A DNA stretch of 64,000 nt from Rhizomicrobium palustre (GCF_011761565.1 NZ_JAASRM010000001.1:3472139-3536138), one strand, 5' to 3'. Positions 8,970 to 18,273 are shown, counted from the first letter of the stretch. The notes: a model not told the origin generated them from the sequence alone. Numbers and translations are program-made.

Positions 8970-10688
8970 ATGACCCGCTATCTCATCACCTCGGCTCTTC
9001 CTTACATCAATGGCGTCAAGCATTTGGGCAATCTGGTCGGCTCCATGCTGCCGGCAGATGTCTATGCCCGTTTCCGCCGCGCCAAGGGCGATGAGACCCT
9101 CTTCATCTGCGCCACCGACGAGCATGGCACCCCCGCCGAGCTGGCGGCGCTGGAAGCCGGGCAGGATGTAGCCACCTATTGCACCGAGCAGCACGAAATC
9201 CAGAAGTCGCTGGGCGAGGGTTTTGCGCTCTCCTTCGACTATTTCGGCCGTTCCTCCAGTGTGCAGAACCGTGAGTTGACCCAGCATCTGGCGCGGGTCT
9301 TGTGGGCCAATGGTCATCTTGAGGTCCGCACCACCAAGCAGGTCTATTCCCACGCCGAGAAGCGCTTCCTGCCGGACCGCTATGTCGTCGGCACGTGTCC
9401 CCATTGCGGCTATGAGCGTGCCCGTGGCGACCAGTGCGAAAACTGCACCCGCGTGCTGGACCCGGCCGATCTCATCAATCCGCGCTCGGCGATTTCCGGC
9501 TCTACCGAGATTGAAATCCGCGACAGCAAGCATCTCTTTCTGAAGCAATCGGCCTTTGTCGAGCAGCTGCGCGTCTGGATCGAAAGCCATGCCCAGGATT
9601 GGCCGAATGCCGTGCTCTCGATTGCCAGGAAATGGCTGGACGAGGGGCTGAATGACCGCGGCATCACCCGCGATCTTTCCTGGGGCGTGCCCGTGCCGGA
9701 CGACATCGCCAATGGCGAACTTAAGGGCAAAGTCTTCTATGTCTGGTTCGATGCCCCCATCGAATATATCGGCGCCACGAAAGAGCTGACCGACAGCCTC
9801 GGCAAGCCCGATAGCGACTGGCAGCGCTGGTGGCGTCCCGAGAACCCCAAAGACGTGACCTATGTCGAGTTCATGGGCAAGGATAACGTGCCGTTCCACA
9901 CCGTGGGCTTTCCTGTCACCGTCATGGGCTCGGGCGAGAATTGGAAGCTGGTTGACCGCATCAAAGGCTTCAACTGGATGAACTATTATGGTGGCAAGTT
10001 CTCCACCTCGCAGAAGCGCGGCATCTTCATGGATAAGGCGCTGGAGATTTTGCCCGCTGATTACTGGCGCTGGTGGTTGATGGCCAATGCGCCGGAAAGC
10101 GCCGACAGCTCCTTCACCTGGGAGCACTTCGCCTCTGTGGTGAACAAGGACCTTGCGGACGTGCTCGGCAACTTCGTCAACCGCGTCACCAAATTCACGG
10201 TCTCGCGCTTCGAAGGCAAAGTGCCCGGCGAAGGCGAATATGGCGAGGACGAAAAAGCGCTGATCGCTGAGCTCGATAAGCGTGTGGCGCAGTACAACGC
10301 TTATCTCGAAGACATAGAATTCCGCAAAGCCTTGGGTGAGCTGCGCGCTATCTGGGTGGCAGGCAATGAATATCTCACCAAGGCAGCGCCCTGGACGCAT
10401 GTGAAGACCGATCGCATAAAGGCGGCTGTTGGCGTGCGCATGGGGCTCAATCTGGTGCATCTGTTTGGCCATCTCACTTGGCCGGTACTCCCCGCCTCGG
10501 CGAAGAAGATTCACGAGGCCATTCAGCCTGCGCCGCAGATCATCCCTTGGCCGGATAAGCCGATGGTGGAATTTCTCGACGATCTCGAACCAGGTCAGGC
10601 GATCACGCCGCCCGACGTGATGTTCGCCAAGATCACCGACGAGCAGCTCGCCGAGTGGAAGACCCGTTTCGGCGGGCAAGAAGCTTAG
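8970..10688 (+). CDS. metG: Methionyl-tRNA synthetase
   Basis: A class I synthetase of 572 residues that charges tRNA-Met and initiator tRNA. The HIGH-type motif is HLGN (18-21) and the KMSKS-type loop is K-F-S-T-S starting at residue 343. A zinc-knuckle insertion has Cys at 143, 146, 156 and 159. An anticodon-binding helical domain follows to the end. The C-terminal dimerisation (tRNA-binding) domain of longer MetG proteins is absent, so this is the short form. The gene follows tRNA-Thr and is followed by a hairpin. Confidence 0.97.
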   Translation: MTRYLITSALPYINGVKHLGNLVGSMLPADVYARFRRAKGDETLFICATDEHGTPAELAALEAGQDVATYCTEQHEIQKSLGEGFALSFDYFGRSSSVQNRELTQHLARVLWANGHLEVRTTKQVYSHAEKRFLPDRYVVGTCPHCGYERARGDQCENCTRVLDPADLINPRSAISGSTEIEIRDSKHLFLKQSAFVEQLRVWIESHAQDWPNAVLSIARKWLDEGLNDRGITRDLSWGVPVPDDIANGELKGKVFYVWFDAPIEYIGATKELTDSLGKPDSDWQRWWRPENPKDVTYVEFMGKDNVPFHTVGFPVTVMGSGENWKLVDRIKGFNWMNYYGGKFSTSQKRGIFMDKALEILPADYWRWWLMANAPESADSSFTWEHFASVVNKDLADVLGNFVNRVTKFTVSRFEGKVPGEGEYGEDEKALIAELDKRVAQYNAYLEDIEFRKALGELRAIWVAGNEYLTKAAPWTHVKTDRIKAAVGVRMGLNLVHLFGHLTWPVLPASAKKIHEAIQPAPQIIPWPDKPMVEFLDDLEPGQAITPPDVMFAKITDEQLAEWKTRFGGQEA

Positions 10689-10704
10689 CCCGTTACCCTC
10701 TTAG

Positions 10705-10728
10705 TCAAGGCCTTTACGGAGGTCTTGA
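10705..10728 (+). terminator. Hairpin after metG
   Basis: TCAAGGCCT (10705-10713) and AGGTCTTGA (10720-10728) form a nine-base stem with one G-U pair and a six-base loop. No T-run follows, so this is at best a weak terminator or an mRNA 3'-end stabiliser. Its right arm overlaps a possible -35 element (TTGACG, 10724-10729) for the next gene. Confidence 0.4.
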
Positions 10729-10762
10729 CGGCTGCTCTGTAATGTAACATATGAAGTTACAT
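10724..10762 (+). promoter_or_regulatory. Promoter and operator of the Rrf2 gene
   Basis: TTGACG (10724-10729) and ACATAT (10747-10752) are spaced 17 bases and make a plausible sigma-70 promoter. A perfect inverted repeat, ATGTAAC (10742-10748) / GTTACAT (10756-10762) with seven bases between the arms, covers the -10 and reaches the ATG at 10761. This is the expected form of an autoregulatory Rrf2 operator. The inferred transcript would start at or just before the ATG, so the mRNA may be leaderless; no ribosome-binding site is visible. Confidence 0.6.
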
Positions 10763-11225
10763 GAACCAGGACAATCGACTTTCCGGCGTTTTGCACATTC
10801 TGCTGCACATGGCAGAGCGGCAGGAGCCTGTGACGTCGGAGCTCTTGGCCGAGATGATGCAGACCAACCCGGTTGTCGTCCGTCGCTTACTGTCGGGTCT
10901 GCGCGCCCGCGGTTATGTCCGCTCTGAAAAGGGGCATGGCGGCGGCTGGACCTTGGCCTGCGATTTTGAAACCACCAGTTTGCGCGACATCTATGAGGCG
11001 CTGGGCAGCCCATCTTTGTTGGCGATCGGGCTTCGTGATCCGGCCTCAAGCTGTCTGGTGGAGCAGGCGGTGAACGCGTCCTTGTCTCAGACCTTTGTGC
11101 AAATCGAAGAGCTGCTGTTACAGCGTTTCGGCGCCGTCACGCTAGCGACCTTGAGCGCCGATTTCTGCAAGCGGAGGACAAGCTGCTCCGCCGTATCTCG
11201 AAAGGATTTGGCTGATGACGTCTGA
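10761..11225 (+). CDS. Rrf2 family transcriptional regulator
   Basis: A 154-residue protein with the N-terminal Rrf2 winged helix: 'LLHMAE', 'TSELLAEMMQTNPVVVRRLLSGLRARGYVRS' and a glycine-rich wing 'KGHGGGWTL'. The three-Cys cluster of Fe-S regulators such as IscR or NsrR is not evident; one Cys sits in 'SSCLVEQAV' and others near the C terminus. It may therefore be a YwnA-type, non-Fe-S sensor. It overlaps the downstream methyltransferase gene by 11 bases, so both are controlled together, probably by this protein at the palindrome over its own start. Confidence 0.9.
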   Translation: MNQDNRLSGVLHILLHMAERQEPVTSELLAEMMQTNPVVVRRLLSGLRARGYVRSEKGHGGGWTLACDFETTSLRDIYEALGSPSLLAIGLRDPASSCLVEQAVNASLSQTFVQIEELLLQRFGAVTLATLSADFCKRRTSCSAVSRKDLADDV

Positions 11226-11934
11226 TGGTGAACCCCGCCCGAAAGACGGCGCGGCGTGCTTTCTACAAGTTTTCGAGAATCCGCTGATGGCGGTGCATTA
11301 TCATGATGGCCCGCGCCAATTCGTACCGGGTCTTGAGGCGCTCCATCGCATGACCGGCATTCTTCTCGCGGAGCGCGTGCCGAGCGACGCCAGGATCTTG
11401 GTGCTCGGTGCTGGCGGCGGCCTCGAATTGCGGGCACTCGCGGAGAGTTTTGGCGGCTGGCGCTTTGTCGGCGTCGATCCGGCGGCTCAGATGCTTAAAT
11501 TGGCCGAGGCGACTCTTGGCGGCGATGCCGCGCGTGTGGACTTCGTTCAAGGCTATATCGATGATGCGCCCCAGGGCCCGTTCGATGCTGCCGTTTGCCT
11601 GCTGACGCTGCATTTTCTGGATGAGGCCGAACGGTTGCGAACCGCGCGTGAAATCTGCCGCCGTCTGAAACCTGACGCGCCCTTCGTGGCAGCGCATGGC
11701 AGTTTTCCGCAAGAGGGGCCAGAAAAAGCGCTCTGGCTGTCGCGCTACGCCGCCTATGCCATTGCCTCCGGCGCGGATCCCGAGCAAGTGGCCAAGGCGC
11801 GCGATGCCGTGGACGCCATGGGGATGATGCTCAGTCCGCAAAGGGACGAAGCTGTGCTGCGTCAGGCAGGATTTTCTGATGTGAGCCTGTTTTACGCCGC
11901 CTTCACATGGCGCGGCTGGGTCGGCTATGCCTGA
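11215..11934 (+). CDS. Class I SAM-dependent methyltransferase
   Basis: A 239-residue protein with a Rossmann methyltransferase core. Motif I is 'ILVLGAGGGLEL' near residues 61-72, an acidic residue in 'FVGVDPAAQML' binds the SAM ribose, and 'FDAAVCLLTLHFL' is the motif IV region. It resembles the Methyltransf_25/UbiE-like group, which act on small molecules. The gene starts inside the end of the Rrf2 gene, giving a two-gene unit. Rrf2-methyltransferase pairs often respond to electrophiles or antibiotics, but the substrate here is unknown. Confidence 0.85.
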   Translation: MTSDGEPRPKDGAACFLQVFENPLMAVHYHDGPRQFVPGLEALHRMTGILLAERVPSDARILVLGAGGGLELRALAESFGGWRFVGVDPAAQMLKLAEATLGGDAARVDFVQGYIDDAPQGPFDAAVCLLTLHFLDEAERLRTAREICRRLKPDAPFVAAHGSFPQEGPEKALWLSRYAAYAIASGADPEQVAKARDAVDAMGMMLSPQRDEAVLRQAGFSDVSLFYAAFTWRGWVGYA

Positions 11935-11936
11935 CG

Positions 11937-12677
11937 TTACTCTTCCGTATTAAGAGGCTCCCAGCCTTCGCGGGTGAGGGCCTCCATGGGGTGGAAGCGG
12001 GCCTTGTAGTCCATCTTCTTGGAGCCGCGCACCCAATAGCCGAGATAGACATGGGGCAGGCCGCGCGCCCGCGCGGTCAGCACATGATCCAGGATCATGT
12101 AAGTGCCGAGGCTGCGACTGTCCTCTCCGGGATTGAAGAAGCTGTAGACCATCGAAAGCCCGTCGCGCAGCTCGTCCGTGAGGGCTGCAGCCACCAGCCT
12201 GCCGCGCTCCGATCCGTCTCTCAGACGGTATTCCACGATATGGGTGGAGACCGGGGTTTCCTCGACCATGGCGACGTAATCGAACAGGCCCATATCGCTC
12301 ATCCCGCCGCCGGCATGGCGGGAGTCGAGATAGGTGCGCAGAAGGGCGAATTGCTCGCGCGTCGCTTCGGGGGGCACTACATTGCGCAGGAGATCGCTAT
12401 TGCGCTTCTCCACCCTGCGCAGATTGCGAGAGGGCTCGAAGCTTTCGGCGACGATGCGCACCGAGACGCAAGCCGAGCAGGCATCGCAAGCCGGGCGATA
12501 GGCGATGGTCTGGCTGCGGCGGAAGCCGGAATGGGTGAGGGCCTCGTTGAGAGGCTGGGCCAGGGTGCCGGTCAACCGCGCGAAAACCTTGCGCTCCGTT
12601 TTGCCGGGCAAATAGGGGCAAGGCCCGCCTGGCGTCAGGAAAAATTGAGGAACTCTCGCGGATTTCTGATCCGTCAC
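11937..12677 (-). CDS. bpt: Aspartate/glutamate leucyltransferase (N-end rule, Bpt)
   Basis: A 246-residue protein of the bacterial Bpt/ATE family, which transfers Leu from Leu-tRNA to N-terminal Asp or Glu and marks proteins for ClpS/ClpAP. Family landmarks include '[12 protein letters not shown]', '[23 protein letters not shown]', and a GNAT-like C-terminal half with 'YSFFNP' and 'YLGYWV.GS.KM.YK..F.P.E'. Translation begins at GTG. Its 3' end is two bases from the convergent methyltransferase stop. It appears complete and of normal length. Confidence 0.93.
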   Translation of the reverse strand: MTDQKSARVPQFFLTPGGPCPYLPGKTERKVFARLTGTLAQPLNEALTHSGFRRSQTIAYRPACDACSACVSVRIVAESFEPSRNLRRVEKRNSDLLRNVVPPEATREQFALLRTYLDSRHAGGGMSDMGLFDYVAMVEETPVSTHIVEYRLRDGSERGRLVAAALTDELRDGLSMVYSFFNPGEDSRSLGTYMILDHVLTARARGLPHVYLGYWVRGSKKMDYKARFHPMEALTREGWEPLNTEE

Positions 12678-12757
12678 TGTTCGTAACCCGCCCTGTGCAA
12701 AAGGACTATGACAGCCCTAGGGGCGCGAGCGCCAGCCTTTCTTAGGAGAAAATCGCG

Positions 12758-13678
12758 TTACAATTGATGACCCACGGGGACAGGGGGCGCCTCGCGCATC
12801 AGAACAATGGAAAGACGCCTATTGGCGGAGGCGTTGGGGTCTTCCGGCAGCAATGGTTCTGCCCCCGCCTTGCCTGCAACTTCATAGATGCGATCCGAAT
12901 TGAGCCCGGCGGCGGAAAGAATGGCCCGTCCCGCATTGGCGCGTTCGGCGGAAAGTTCCCAATTGGTCATGCCCCTGGGGCCTGTAAAGGCTTTGCCCTC
13001 AGTATGGCCGGAGATCGAGACGCGATTGGGCAGGCGATCAATCACCTTGGCAATAGTCTCAAGCAATTTGCGGGTATAGGGCATGGGGGTGGAGGTGCCC
13101 TGCTGGAACATCGGGCGGCCATCCTGATCGACGAGCTGGATGCGCATGCCGTCAGGGGTTTGATCGACCATCACCTGCTTGGAAAGCTGGGCGATATCAG
13201 GGTTATCTGCGATAGCCTGGCGGATCGCTTCGGCGGCATGGGCGAAATCGCCGTTCTGGGTCGAGCTCGATTGGGCCTCTGCGTTGGCGTTGGTGTCACT
13301 GGCGTTTTCAGAGGAATTGGAGCCGCCTTGGCTGGAACCGTTCTGCGCCGATTTCTCCGAGGAATTCTTGGAGGGGGGGCTGTTTTTCTGGAACATGGAG
13401 GTGGCGCCACCGGCGCGTGCGGTCTCCTGGCCCATGACTTTGCCGCCCAGAACGCCGCCGGCGCCTGAAACCGTCTGCGAGATGGATTGGGGGGCGAAGT
13501 AGTCGGCAATCCCGCGCTTCTGCTCCGGGGTGGTCGTATTGATGAGCCACATCAGCAGGAAGAAGGCCATCATTGCGGTCACGAAGTCCGCATAGGCCAC
13601 CTTCCAAGCGCCGCCGTGATGGGCGTGCTCGCCTTTTTTTATGCGCTTAATGACAATCGGCTGGTCCGCCACCGCCAA
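12758..13678 (-). CDS. motB: Flagellar motor stator protein MotB
   Basis: A 306-residue protein. The N-terminal 'GGAWKVAYADFVTAMMAFFLLMWL' region carries the single membrane helix with the proton-carrying Asp at residue 31. A low-complexity Ser/Asn/Gln linker follows (about 95-145), then a C-terminal OmpA-like peptidoglycan-binding domain ('ISGHTEG' to 'NRRLSIVL'). MotB couples proton flow to rotation and anchors MotA to the cell wall. No motA or other flagellar gene is in the window, so it is an isolated stator gene. The start is TTG with AGGGGA upstream. Confidence 0.93.
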   Translation of the reverse strand: MAVADQPIVIKRIKKGEHAHHGGAWKVAYADFVTAMMAFFLLMWLINTTTPEQKRGIADYFAPQSISQTVSGAGGVLGGKVMGQETARAGGATSMFQKNSPPSKNSSEKSAQNGSSQGGSNSSENASDTNANAEAQSSSTQNGDFAHAAEAIRQAIADNPDIAQLSKQVMVDQTPDGMRIQLVDQDGRPMFQQGTSTPMPYTRKLLETIAKVIDRLPNRVSISGHTEGKAFTGPRGMTNWELSAERANAGRAILSAAGLNSDRIYEVAGKAGAEPLLPEDPNASANRRLSIVLMREAPPVPVGHQL

Positions 13679-13798
13679 TCCCCTGTAATTACCCTGTCGG
13701 GTTTCGCTATCCGGCCTTTTCGCCGCTGCGAACCTCGCCTAACGTCGGCGGAGAATGCCGCATCTGGCTTAACCGAAGCTTTCAGTTTGGATCTTTCG

Positions 13799-14272
13799 AT
13801 GACCGTAGATACCCGTGCCTTCCGCAAAGCCCTCGGAACTTTCCCTACGGGGATTGTTGTGGTGACGGCGGGCGAGGGCGAGAATGCCAAGGGAATTACG
13901 GTGAATTCCTTTTCTTCGGTGTCGCTGGACCCGCCGCTGGTGCTGTGGTGCCTGGGCAAGAATTCCAGCCGTTACGATCTCTTTACCAAACCCGCCGAAT
14001 TCACCATTTCGGTGCTCGCCGCCGATCAGCGGTCGGTTTCCGATCGGCTGGCCTGTAGCGCCGATTGCTCGGTTGCTGGTCTGCCGATTGCGAAGACAGA
14101 GAACGGCGCCCCGGCGATGGAGGGGGCCTTGGCGGTGTTCGAGTGCAGCCGCGAGGCGATGCATGATGCTGGTGACCACGTCATTTTAGTAGGCCGCGTG
14201 ACGCGCTTCAGTGTGCGGGAAGACGGTGCCGCGCTGACCTATTTCCGCAGCCGCTATGGTGTGGCGGAGTAG
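13799..14272 (+). CDS. Flavin reductase-like (HpaC-type) FMN-binding protein
   Basis: A 157-residue protein of the flavin_Reduct split-barrel family: 'FRKALGTFPTGIVVVTA', 'GITVNSFSSVSLDPPLVLWCL' and 'H..ILVGRV'. Such proteins reduce FMN or FAD with NAD(P)H and usually feed two-component monooxygenases. The start ATG 13799 matches the family N terminus, although the frame is open upstream to 13487 through the motB promoter region. No partner oxygenase lies nearby, so the physiological role is open. Confidence 0.88.
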   Translation: MTVDTRAFRKALGTFPTGIVVVTAGEGENAKGITVNSFSSVSLDPPLVLWCLGKNSSRYDLFTKPAEFTISVLAADQRSVSDRLACSADCSVAGLPIAKTENGAPAMEGALAVFECSREAMHDAGDHVILVGRVTRFSVREDGAALTYFRSRYGVAE

Positions 14273-14407
14273 GAACTGCCCACCATCGAAAATCCGCAAG
14301 TTATCGCAATTCACGAAGGTGTTCTGTATAATATAACAATTCCTATAGAATAACTAGACATTATGGCGCGCGTCATTTTACATGCTTCCGTGAGAGCGGA
14401 GGATGTA

Positions 14408-15673
14408 ATGCACAAGCATTTTTTGGGATTAAAAGGGGCGGTTGCGGGTTCGGCTCTGGTCTTAGTATCGGCGCTGCCGGCCCATGCCACTTTCGGCTAT
14501 TTCGAGCATGGTATTGGCGTGCAGGCCGAAGGCTTGGCGGGCGCATCCATCGCCTATCCGAAAGACACCCTGGCGCTCGCTAGCAATCCGGCCTCGCTGT
14601 TCAAGATCGGCAATCGCTTTGATGTGGGCGCTGATCTGTTTGCACCTGATCGCGGCGCTGAGATCAAGGGCAATGCAGTGGCGCCTGATCAGAGCTATGA
14701 CGGCAGTGGCGTGTCCACCTTCCTCATTCCGCAGATCGGCTACACGCGCGTCCTCAGTGATGACTGGGCGGTTGGTATTGCCGTTTATGGCAATGGCGGC
14801 ATGAACACGTCGTATGACAACAATCCCTTCGCGCGGTTTGGCGCGACTGGAAAAGCGGGGGTCAATCTCGAACAGGCGTTCATTTCTCCAACCGTGGCTT
14901 ACAAAATCGCCGAGGGCCACAGCATCGGCGTGTCGCTGAACATCGTCTACCAGCTCTTCAAGGCTGAGGGTGTTGGTATCTTTACGGGCTTTTCGTCGGC
15001 GCCCACCAAACTCTCGAACCGCAATACCGATCACGCCTGGGGCGCTGGCGTGCGGGTCGGCTATCTCGGCCAATGGACGCCGGATTTAAGTGTGGGCGCC
15101 TTCTGGCAGTCCAAGAGCTATTCCGGGGCGTTCAAGAAATACGCGGGGCTGTTCGCCGGTCAGGGCAGTTTCGATGTGCCGTCGTCTTACGGCATTGGGG
15201 CCAGCTACAAGCTGACCGACGCGCTGGATGTCGCCCTGGATGTGCAGCGTATCGACTATAGCGGCGTCGATGCCGTCGGAAACCGCCTCAGCCAGCTCTT
15301 CCTCGGCAATCCCTTTGGCAGTGATGCCGGTCCTGGTTTTGGCTGGCGTGATGTCACGGCGGTGAAACTCGGCTTCAATTACGCCATCGCGCCGCAATGG
15401 CAGGTGAGGGCCGGTTGGGGCTGGGGTTCGCAGCCTGTGCGCCATAGCGAGACATTCCTGAACACCTTGGCGCCGGGCGTGGTGCAGCATCACCTTAGCG
15501 CGGGTGGCACCTGGACTTCCTCAGGCGGCACCGAGGTGAGCGCGTCATTGACTTATGCGCCGAAGACCACGATCACGGGCACTGGCTCCATTCCGCCGAA
15601 TTTCGGCGGTGGTGAAGTCAATGTGCATTTGAGCGAGGTCGTCGCTGGTTTGGCGGTGGGCTGGCATTTGTAG
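14408..15673 (+). CDS. OmpP1/FadL family outer-membrane transporter
   Basis: About 421 residues from ATG 14408, preceded by GGAGG at 14398-14402. The ATG at 14363 lacks a ribosome-binding site. A signal peptide ends at 'AHA', followed directly by the FadL hallmark 'TFGYFEHGIGVQAEGLAGASIAY...LALASNPA'. FadL-type barrels admit long-chain fatty acids or other hydrophobic compounds by lateral diffusion. A TATAAT at 14327-14332 is a plausible -10. The next two genes begin within seven bases of the stop but encode an unrelated sulfur permease. Confidence 0.9.
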   Translation: MHKHFLGLKGAVAGSALVLVSALPAHATFGYFEHGIGVQAEGLAGASIAYPKDTLALASNPASLFKIGNRFDVGADLFAPDRGAEIKGNAVAPDQSYDGSGVSTFLIPQIGYTRVLSDDWAVGIAVYGNGGMNTSYDNNPFARFGATGKAGVNLEQAFISPTVAYKIAEGHSIGVSLNIVYQLFKAEGVGIFTGFSSAPTKLSNRNTDHAWGAGVRVGYLGQWTPDLSVGAFWQSKSYSGAFKKYAGLFAGQGSFDVPSSYGIGASYKLTDALDVALDVQRIDYSGVDAVGNRLSQLFLGNPFGSDAGPGFGWRDVTAVKLGFNYAIAPQWQVRAGWGWGSQPVRHSETFLNTLAPGVVQHHLSAGGTWTSSGGTEVSASLTYAPKTTITGTGSIPPNFGGGEVNVHLSEVVAGLAVGWHL

Positions 15674-15679
15674 GGTGGC

Positions 15680-16108
15680 ATGCCTCTTTCTCTGGATACC
15701 GTAAGAGAGTCCCTGCTTGGCGGGATACTGATTGGCACGGCGGCGGCAGGGCTTCTGCTGGTCAACGGCCATATCGCGGGGATCTCCGGCATCCTTGGAG
15801 AGGCGCTTCGCCGGGGTGCCGCGCCATGGCGCTATGCCTTTCTGGCCGGTCTCATCGCGTCGCCGTTTGCCGCTGGTCTGATCGGTATCGCGCCGGTGGT
15901 GCCGCAGCATCAGGCCGGTCTGGTGGTCTTGGGTCTTGCCGGGCTTCTGGTGGGCTTTGGCACGCGCTTGTCTAACGGCTGCACCAGCGGTCATGGCGTT
16001 TGCGGCTTGGCGAATTTCTCTCCGCGCTCGCTCCTCGCTACGTTCATTTTCATGGCGGTGGCGGGCGTGACCGTATTCGTTGTCCGCCATGTCGTGCCGG
16101 GGCTGTGA
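15680..16108 (+). CDS. YeeE/YedE family permease, N-terminal half protein
   Basis: A 142-residue membrane protein with about four hydrophobic segments and the YeeE/YedE signature 'SNGCTSGHGVCGL' near residues 98-110. YeeE imports thiosulfate through conserved Cys residues in such loops; this group is also linked to general inorganic sulfur uptake. Here the transporter is split: this protein carries the first Cys motif and the next gene carries the second. The two genes are separated by one base and must work as a pair. Confidence 0.88.
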   Translation: MPLSLDTVRESLLGGILIGTAAAGLLLVNGHIAGISGILGEALRRGAAPWRYAFLAGLIASPFAAGLIGIAPVVPQHQAGLVVLGLAGLLVGFGTRLSNGCTSGHGVCGLANFSPRSLLATFIFMAVAGVTVFVVRHVVPGL

Positions 16109-16109
16109 G

Positions 16110-16535
16110 ATGATCCTTCGCCATGTCGCTCTCGTCGTCACTGCCGCCGCCTTTGGGATCATCTTCGGCTTAGGACTGATCCTGTCGCATATGACGGACC
16201 CGGCCCGGGTCGCTGGTTTTTTGGATATCGCGGGCGCTTGGAACCCGGCACTGGCCTTTGTCATGGGTGGGGCTGTGGTCGTGGCGGCCCCGGCGTTCTG
16301 GCTGGCTCGTCGGCGCCGTAGCGCCCTTTTGGGAACCCGTTTCGAGTTGCCCAATCGCTTCGCCATCACTTGGCAACTGGTGTTGGGAGCGGCGGTGTTT
16401 GGCCTCGGCTGGGGCCTTAGTGGTATTTGCCCTGGCCCGGCGCTGGTCCTGCTTTCGAGCTTGGCGCCGCAGGTCCTGGTCTTTGTGGCGGCGCTAATCG
16501 CGGGGATCGTTCTGGCCGACCAGCTCAAGCGCTAA
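16110..16535 (+). CDS. YeeE/YedE (DUF6691) permease, C-terminal half protein
   Basis: A 141-residue membrane protein starting at ATG 16110, one base after the preceding stop. It has about four membrane segments, 'GLILSHMTDPARVAGFLDI' early and 'GWGLSGICPGPALVLL' late. The Cys in the latter matches the second conserved Cys loop of YeeE/YedE. Together with the upstream gene it forms a complete sulfur permease in two chains. In other alphaproteobacteria such pairs lie near persulfide-handling genes, but none is visible here. Confidence 0.87.
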   Translation: MILRHVALVVTAAAFGIIFGLGLILSHMTDPARVAGFLDIAGAWNPALAFVMGGAVVVAAPAFWLARRRRSALLGTRFELPNRFAITWQLVLGAAVFGLGWGLSGICPGPALVLLSSLAPQVLVFVAALIAGIVLADQLKR

Positions 16536-16540
16536 GGGTC

Positions 16541-18172
16541 TCATTCCTGTTTCGCCGCCCGGGTCAAATACCGCGCCACATCCGTATCAGGCGGGAAGGC
16601 GGCGCCGACCCCGGGGCGTTTCAGCTCGTCCAGAGTGAAATCCATGCGGGCGTCATAGGTCCGCTCGATCTGGTTTCGTAAGGGCTGTTCGGCGTCATAC
16701 CACGCCTTTTTGGCTTCGCCATCGCGGCAGCTTGAAAGTTCGGCGGGATCGCTGGCGCCCCAGCGGCGCTCCGGGCAGTGATAGGGATCGAAGCTCATCT
16801 GGAATAGCCGCAATCGGGATTCTTCAAAGGATAGGCTCTGTTGCGCGCCGTTGCTCTTACGATAGGTGATAATGCAGGTGGCGCTGGCGCGCTGATAGGT
16901 CTTCAGAAGATCGCCCGCCAGATTGCTGCCCTTATAGGCGAGATGGCTCGTGTCCTTTTGCGCAGCAAGTTCAACAAATCTCTGAGCCATATCCCGCAAA
17001 TACTTGAAGGCTATCTTTAATCTGGCATCGCGCGATGGGGTTGAGAACATTTCCCAATCGCCATCGCTGCCATAGATGTTGCGGGGCAGCCGGGCGGGGT
17101 GCGGCAGCGCGCTCATACGGCGGGCAAGCTCCACGGCGCCGGCGCGGTATTGCAAATCGGAGCACAGCGAGGAGGTCATCTCGCCGATCTCCTTGATTGG
17201 GTCAAAGCGCAGTACCCCACCGGCAAGCCTCGCCCGCACGAAATCGTAATAGCCGAAGGTCTGGCCTTTCACCGTAAAGCTGCCGCTCGCCCAGGCTTCT
17301 TCCTTGGGGCGCGGGCCGGTGCCGTAGAATTGCTCGGTCGAGAAATCGGCGATCTCGCTATTCTTAGCCGCCACGATGCGCCCACCGCGATAGCTGCCGT
17401 CCGGATGCTTTTCCGCCCCTACCAGCCTCAAGGGCCGCCAGTTTTTGAAACCTGAGCCTTGGGCGGGCCGCGAGCGTGCAAAGCGTACATCAAAGGTGAG
17501 CTGGGTCAGGGTGAAATCTGTATGCGCGTCAAAGGAATGGATCTGCCCATCGGGATCGACCCTGTAGACAATCGCGACATGTCCCGCAGGATCATAGACT
17601 ACCGTGCCGGGGCGGATGGAGCCGGGCTTGATCGCAGGAGAATAGAAATCCGGTGCCACGGGCCCATCGATATCGGGATGGATGCGATAGCTCGCCGACG
17701 ATACCTCGCCGCGGATTTGATCGAGGATCGCGTAGCCGTTGCGCCCGCTCGCCAGATCACGCCGTGAGACCGGCTTGTTGCCATTTCGCGAATAGCGCAG
17801 ATCCGCCACGCCTGCGTCATGCGCTGCAACCCCATTTACATAGGAAAAGGGCAGACCGCGTTTGAAGGCATAATAGAAGCGCAAGAGATACGGAAGCTGG
17901 GCACAGTCCGAATAGAAATGGCGTGAGGGCGGATCGCTGCCGAAGAAAGGATTAGCCGAGGAGCGCAAGCATTCATCCAGCGTGCCGCAATCGGATTCGC
18001 CGATAGAAGCGATGAAGCGTTCATAGCTGCGTTCGTCGGCATCACTCCATTGTGTGGCGCGGATGGAATAGGGCGCTGATTCTGCGGCGCGGGCGCTGTC
18101 GTAAACATGAAATACAAATATAAGGCCGGCGAAAATCGCCCATACTCTCGCGATGCGTGCGGCCCCCGTCAT
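16541..18172 (-). CDS. Secreted NlpC/P60-like protein of unknown function
   Basis: A 543-residue protein with an N-terminal hydrophobic signal (about 8-30). No named family was recognised. Residues 88-105 ('SDCAQLPYLLRFYYAF') put a Cys (C90) at the start of a helix. Residues 187-203 ('GSIRPGTVVYDPAGHVAIVY') match the sheet carrying the catalytic His (H198) of NlpC/P60 enzymes, with H212, D215 or H217 available as a third residue. This suggests a papain-like cell-wall peptidase or amidase fold. The C-terminal 300 residues have no recognised domain and contain several Cys. It is convergent with the sulfur permease and divergent from the porin. Confidence 0.6.
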   Translation of the reverse strand: MTGAARIARVWAIFAGLIFVFHVYDSARAAESAPYSIRATQWSDADERSYERFIASIGESDCGTLDECLRSSANPFFGSDPPSRHFYSDCAQLPYLLRFYYAFKRGLPFSYVNGVAAHDAGVADLRYSRNGNKPVSRRDLASGRNGYAILDQIRGEVSSASYRIHPDIDGPVAPDFYSPAIKPGSIRPGTVVYDPAGHVAIVYRVDPDGQIHSFDAHTDFTLTQLTFDVRFARSRPAQGSGFKNWRPLRLVGAEKHPDGSYRGGRIVAAKNSEIADFSTEQFYGTGPRPKEEAWASGSFTVKGQTFGYYDFVRARLAGGVLRFDPIKEIGEMTSSLCSDLQYRAGAVELARRMSALPHPARLPRNIYGSDGDWEMFSTPSRDARLKIAFKYLRDMAQRFVELAAQKDTSHLAYKGSNLAGDLLKTYQRASATCIITYRKSNGAQQSLSFEESRLRLFQMSFDPYHCPERRWGASDPAELSSCRDGEAKKAWYDAEQPLRNQIERTYDARMDFTLDELKRPGVGAAFPPDTDVARYLTRAAKQE

Positions 18173-18273
18173 GCGGCAGACGGTATCGTGCAGGTGAATA
18201 TATTCAAGCGATTACGAGAGTTGGTTGCTGGAAAAGTGTGCCTTACCGGCAACGAATTCCGGGCCATCAGGCG

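Noticed and set aside
8898-10679. Antisense open frame of 593 codons over metG
   Set aside because: It mirrors metG codon positions in a high-GC region, has no recognisable domain, and metG is unambiguous on the other strand.
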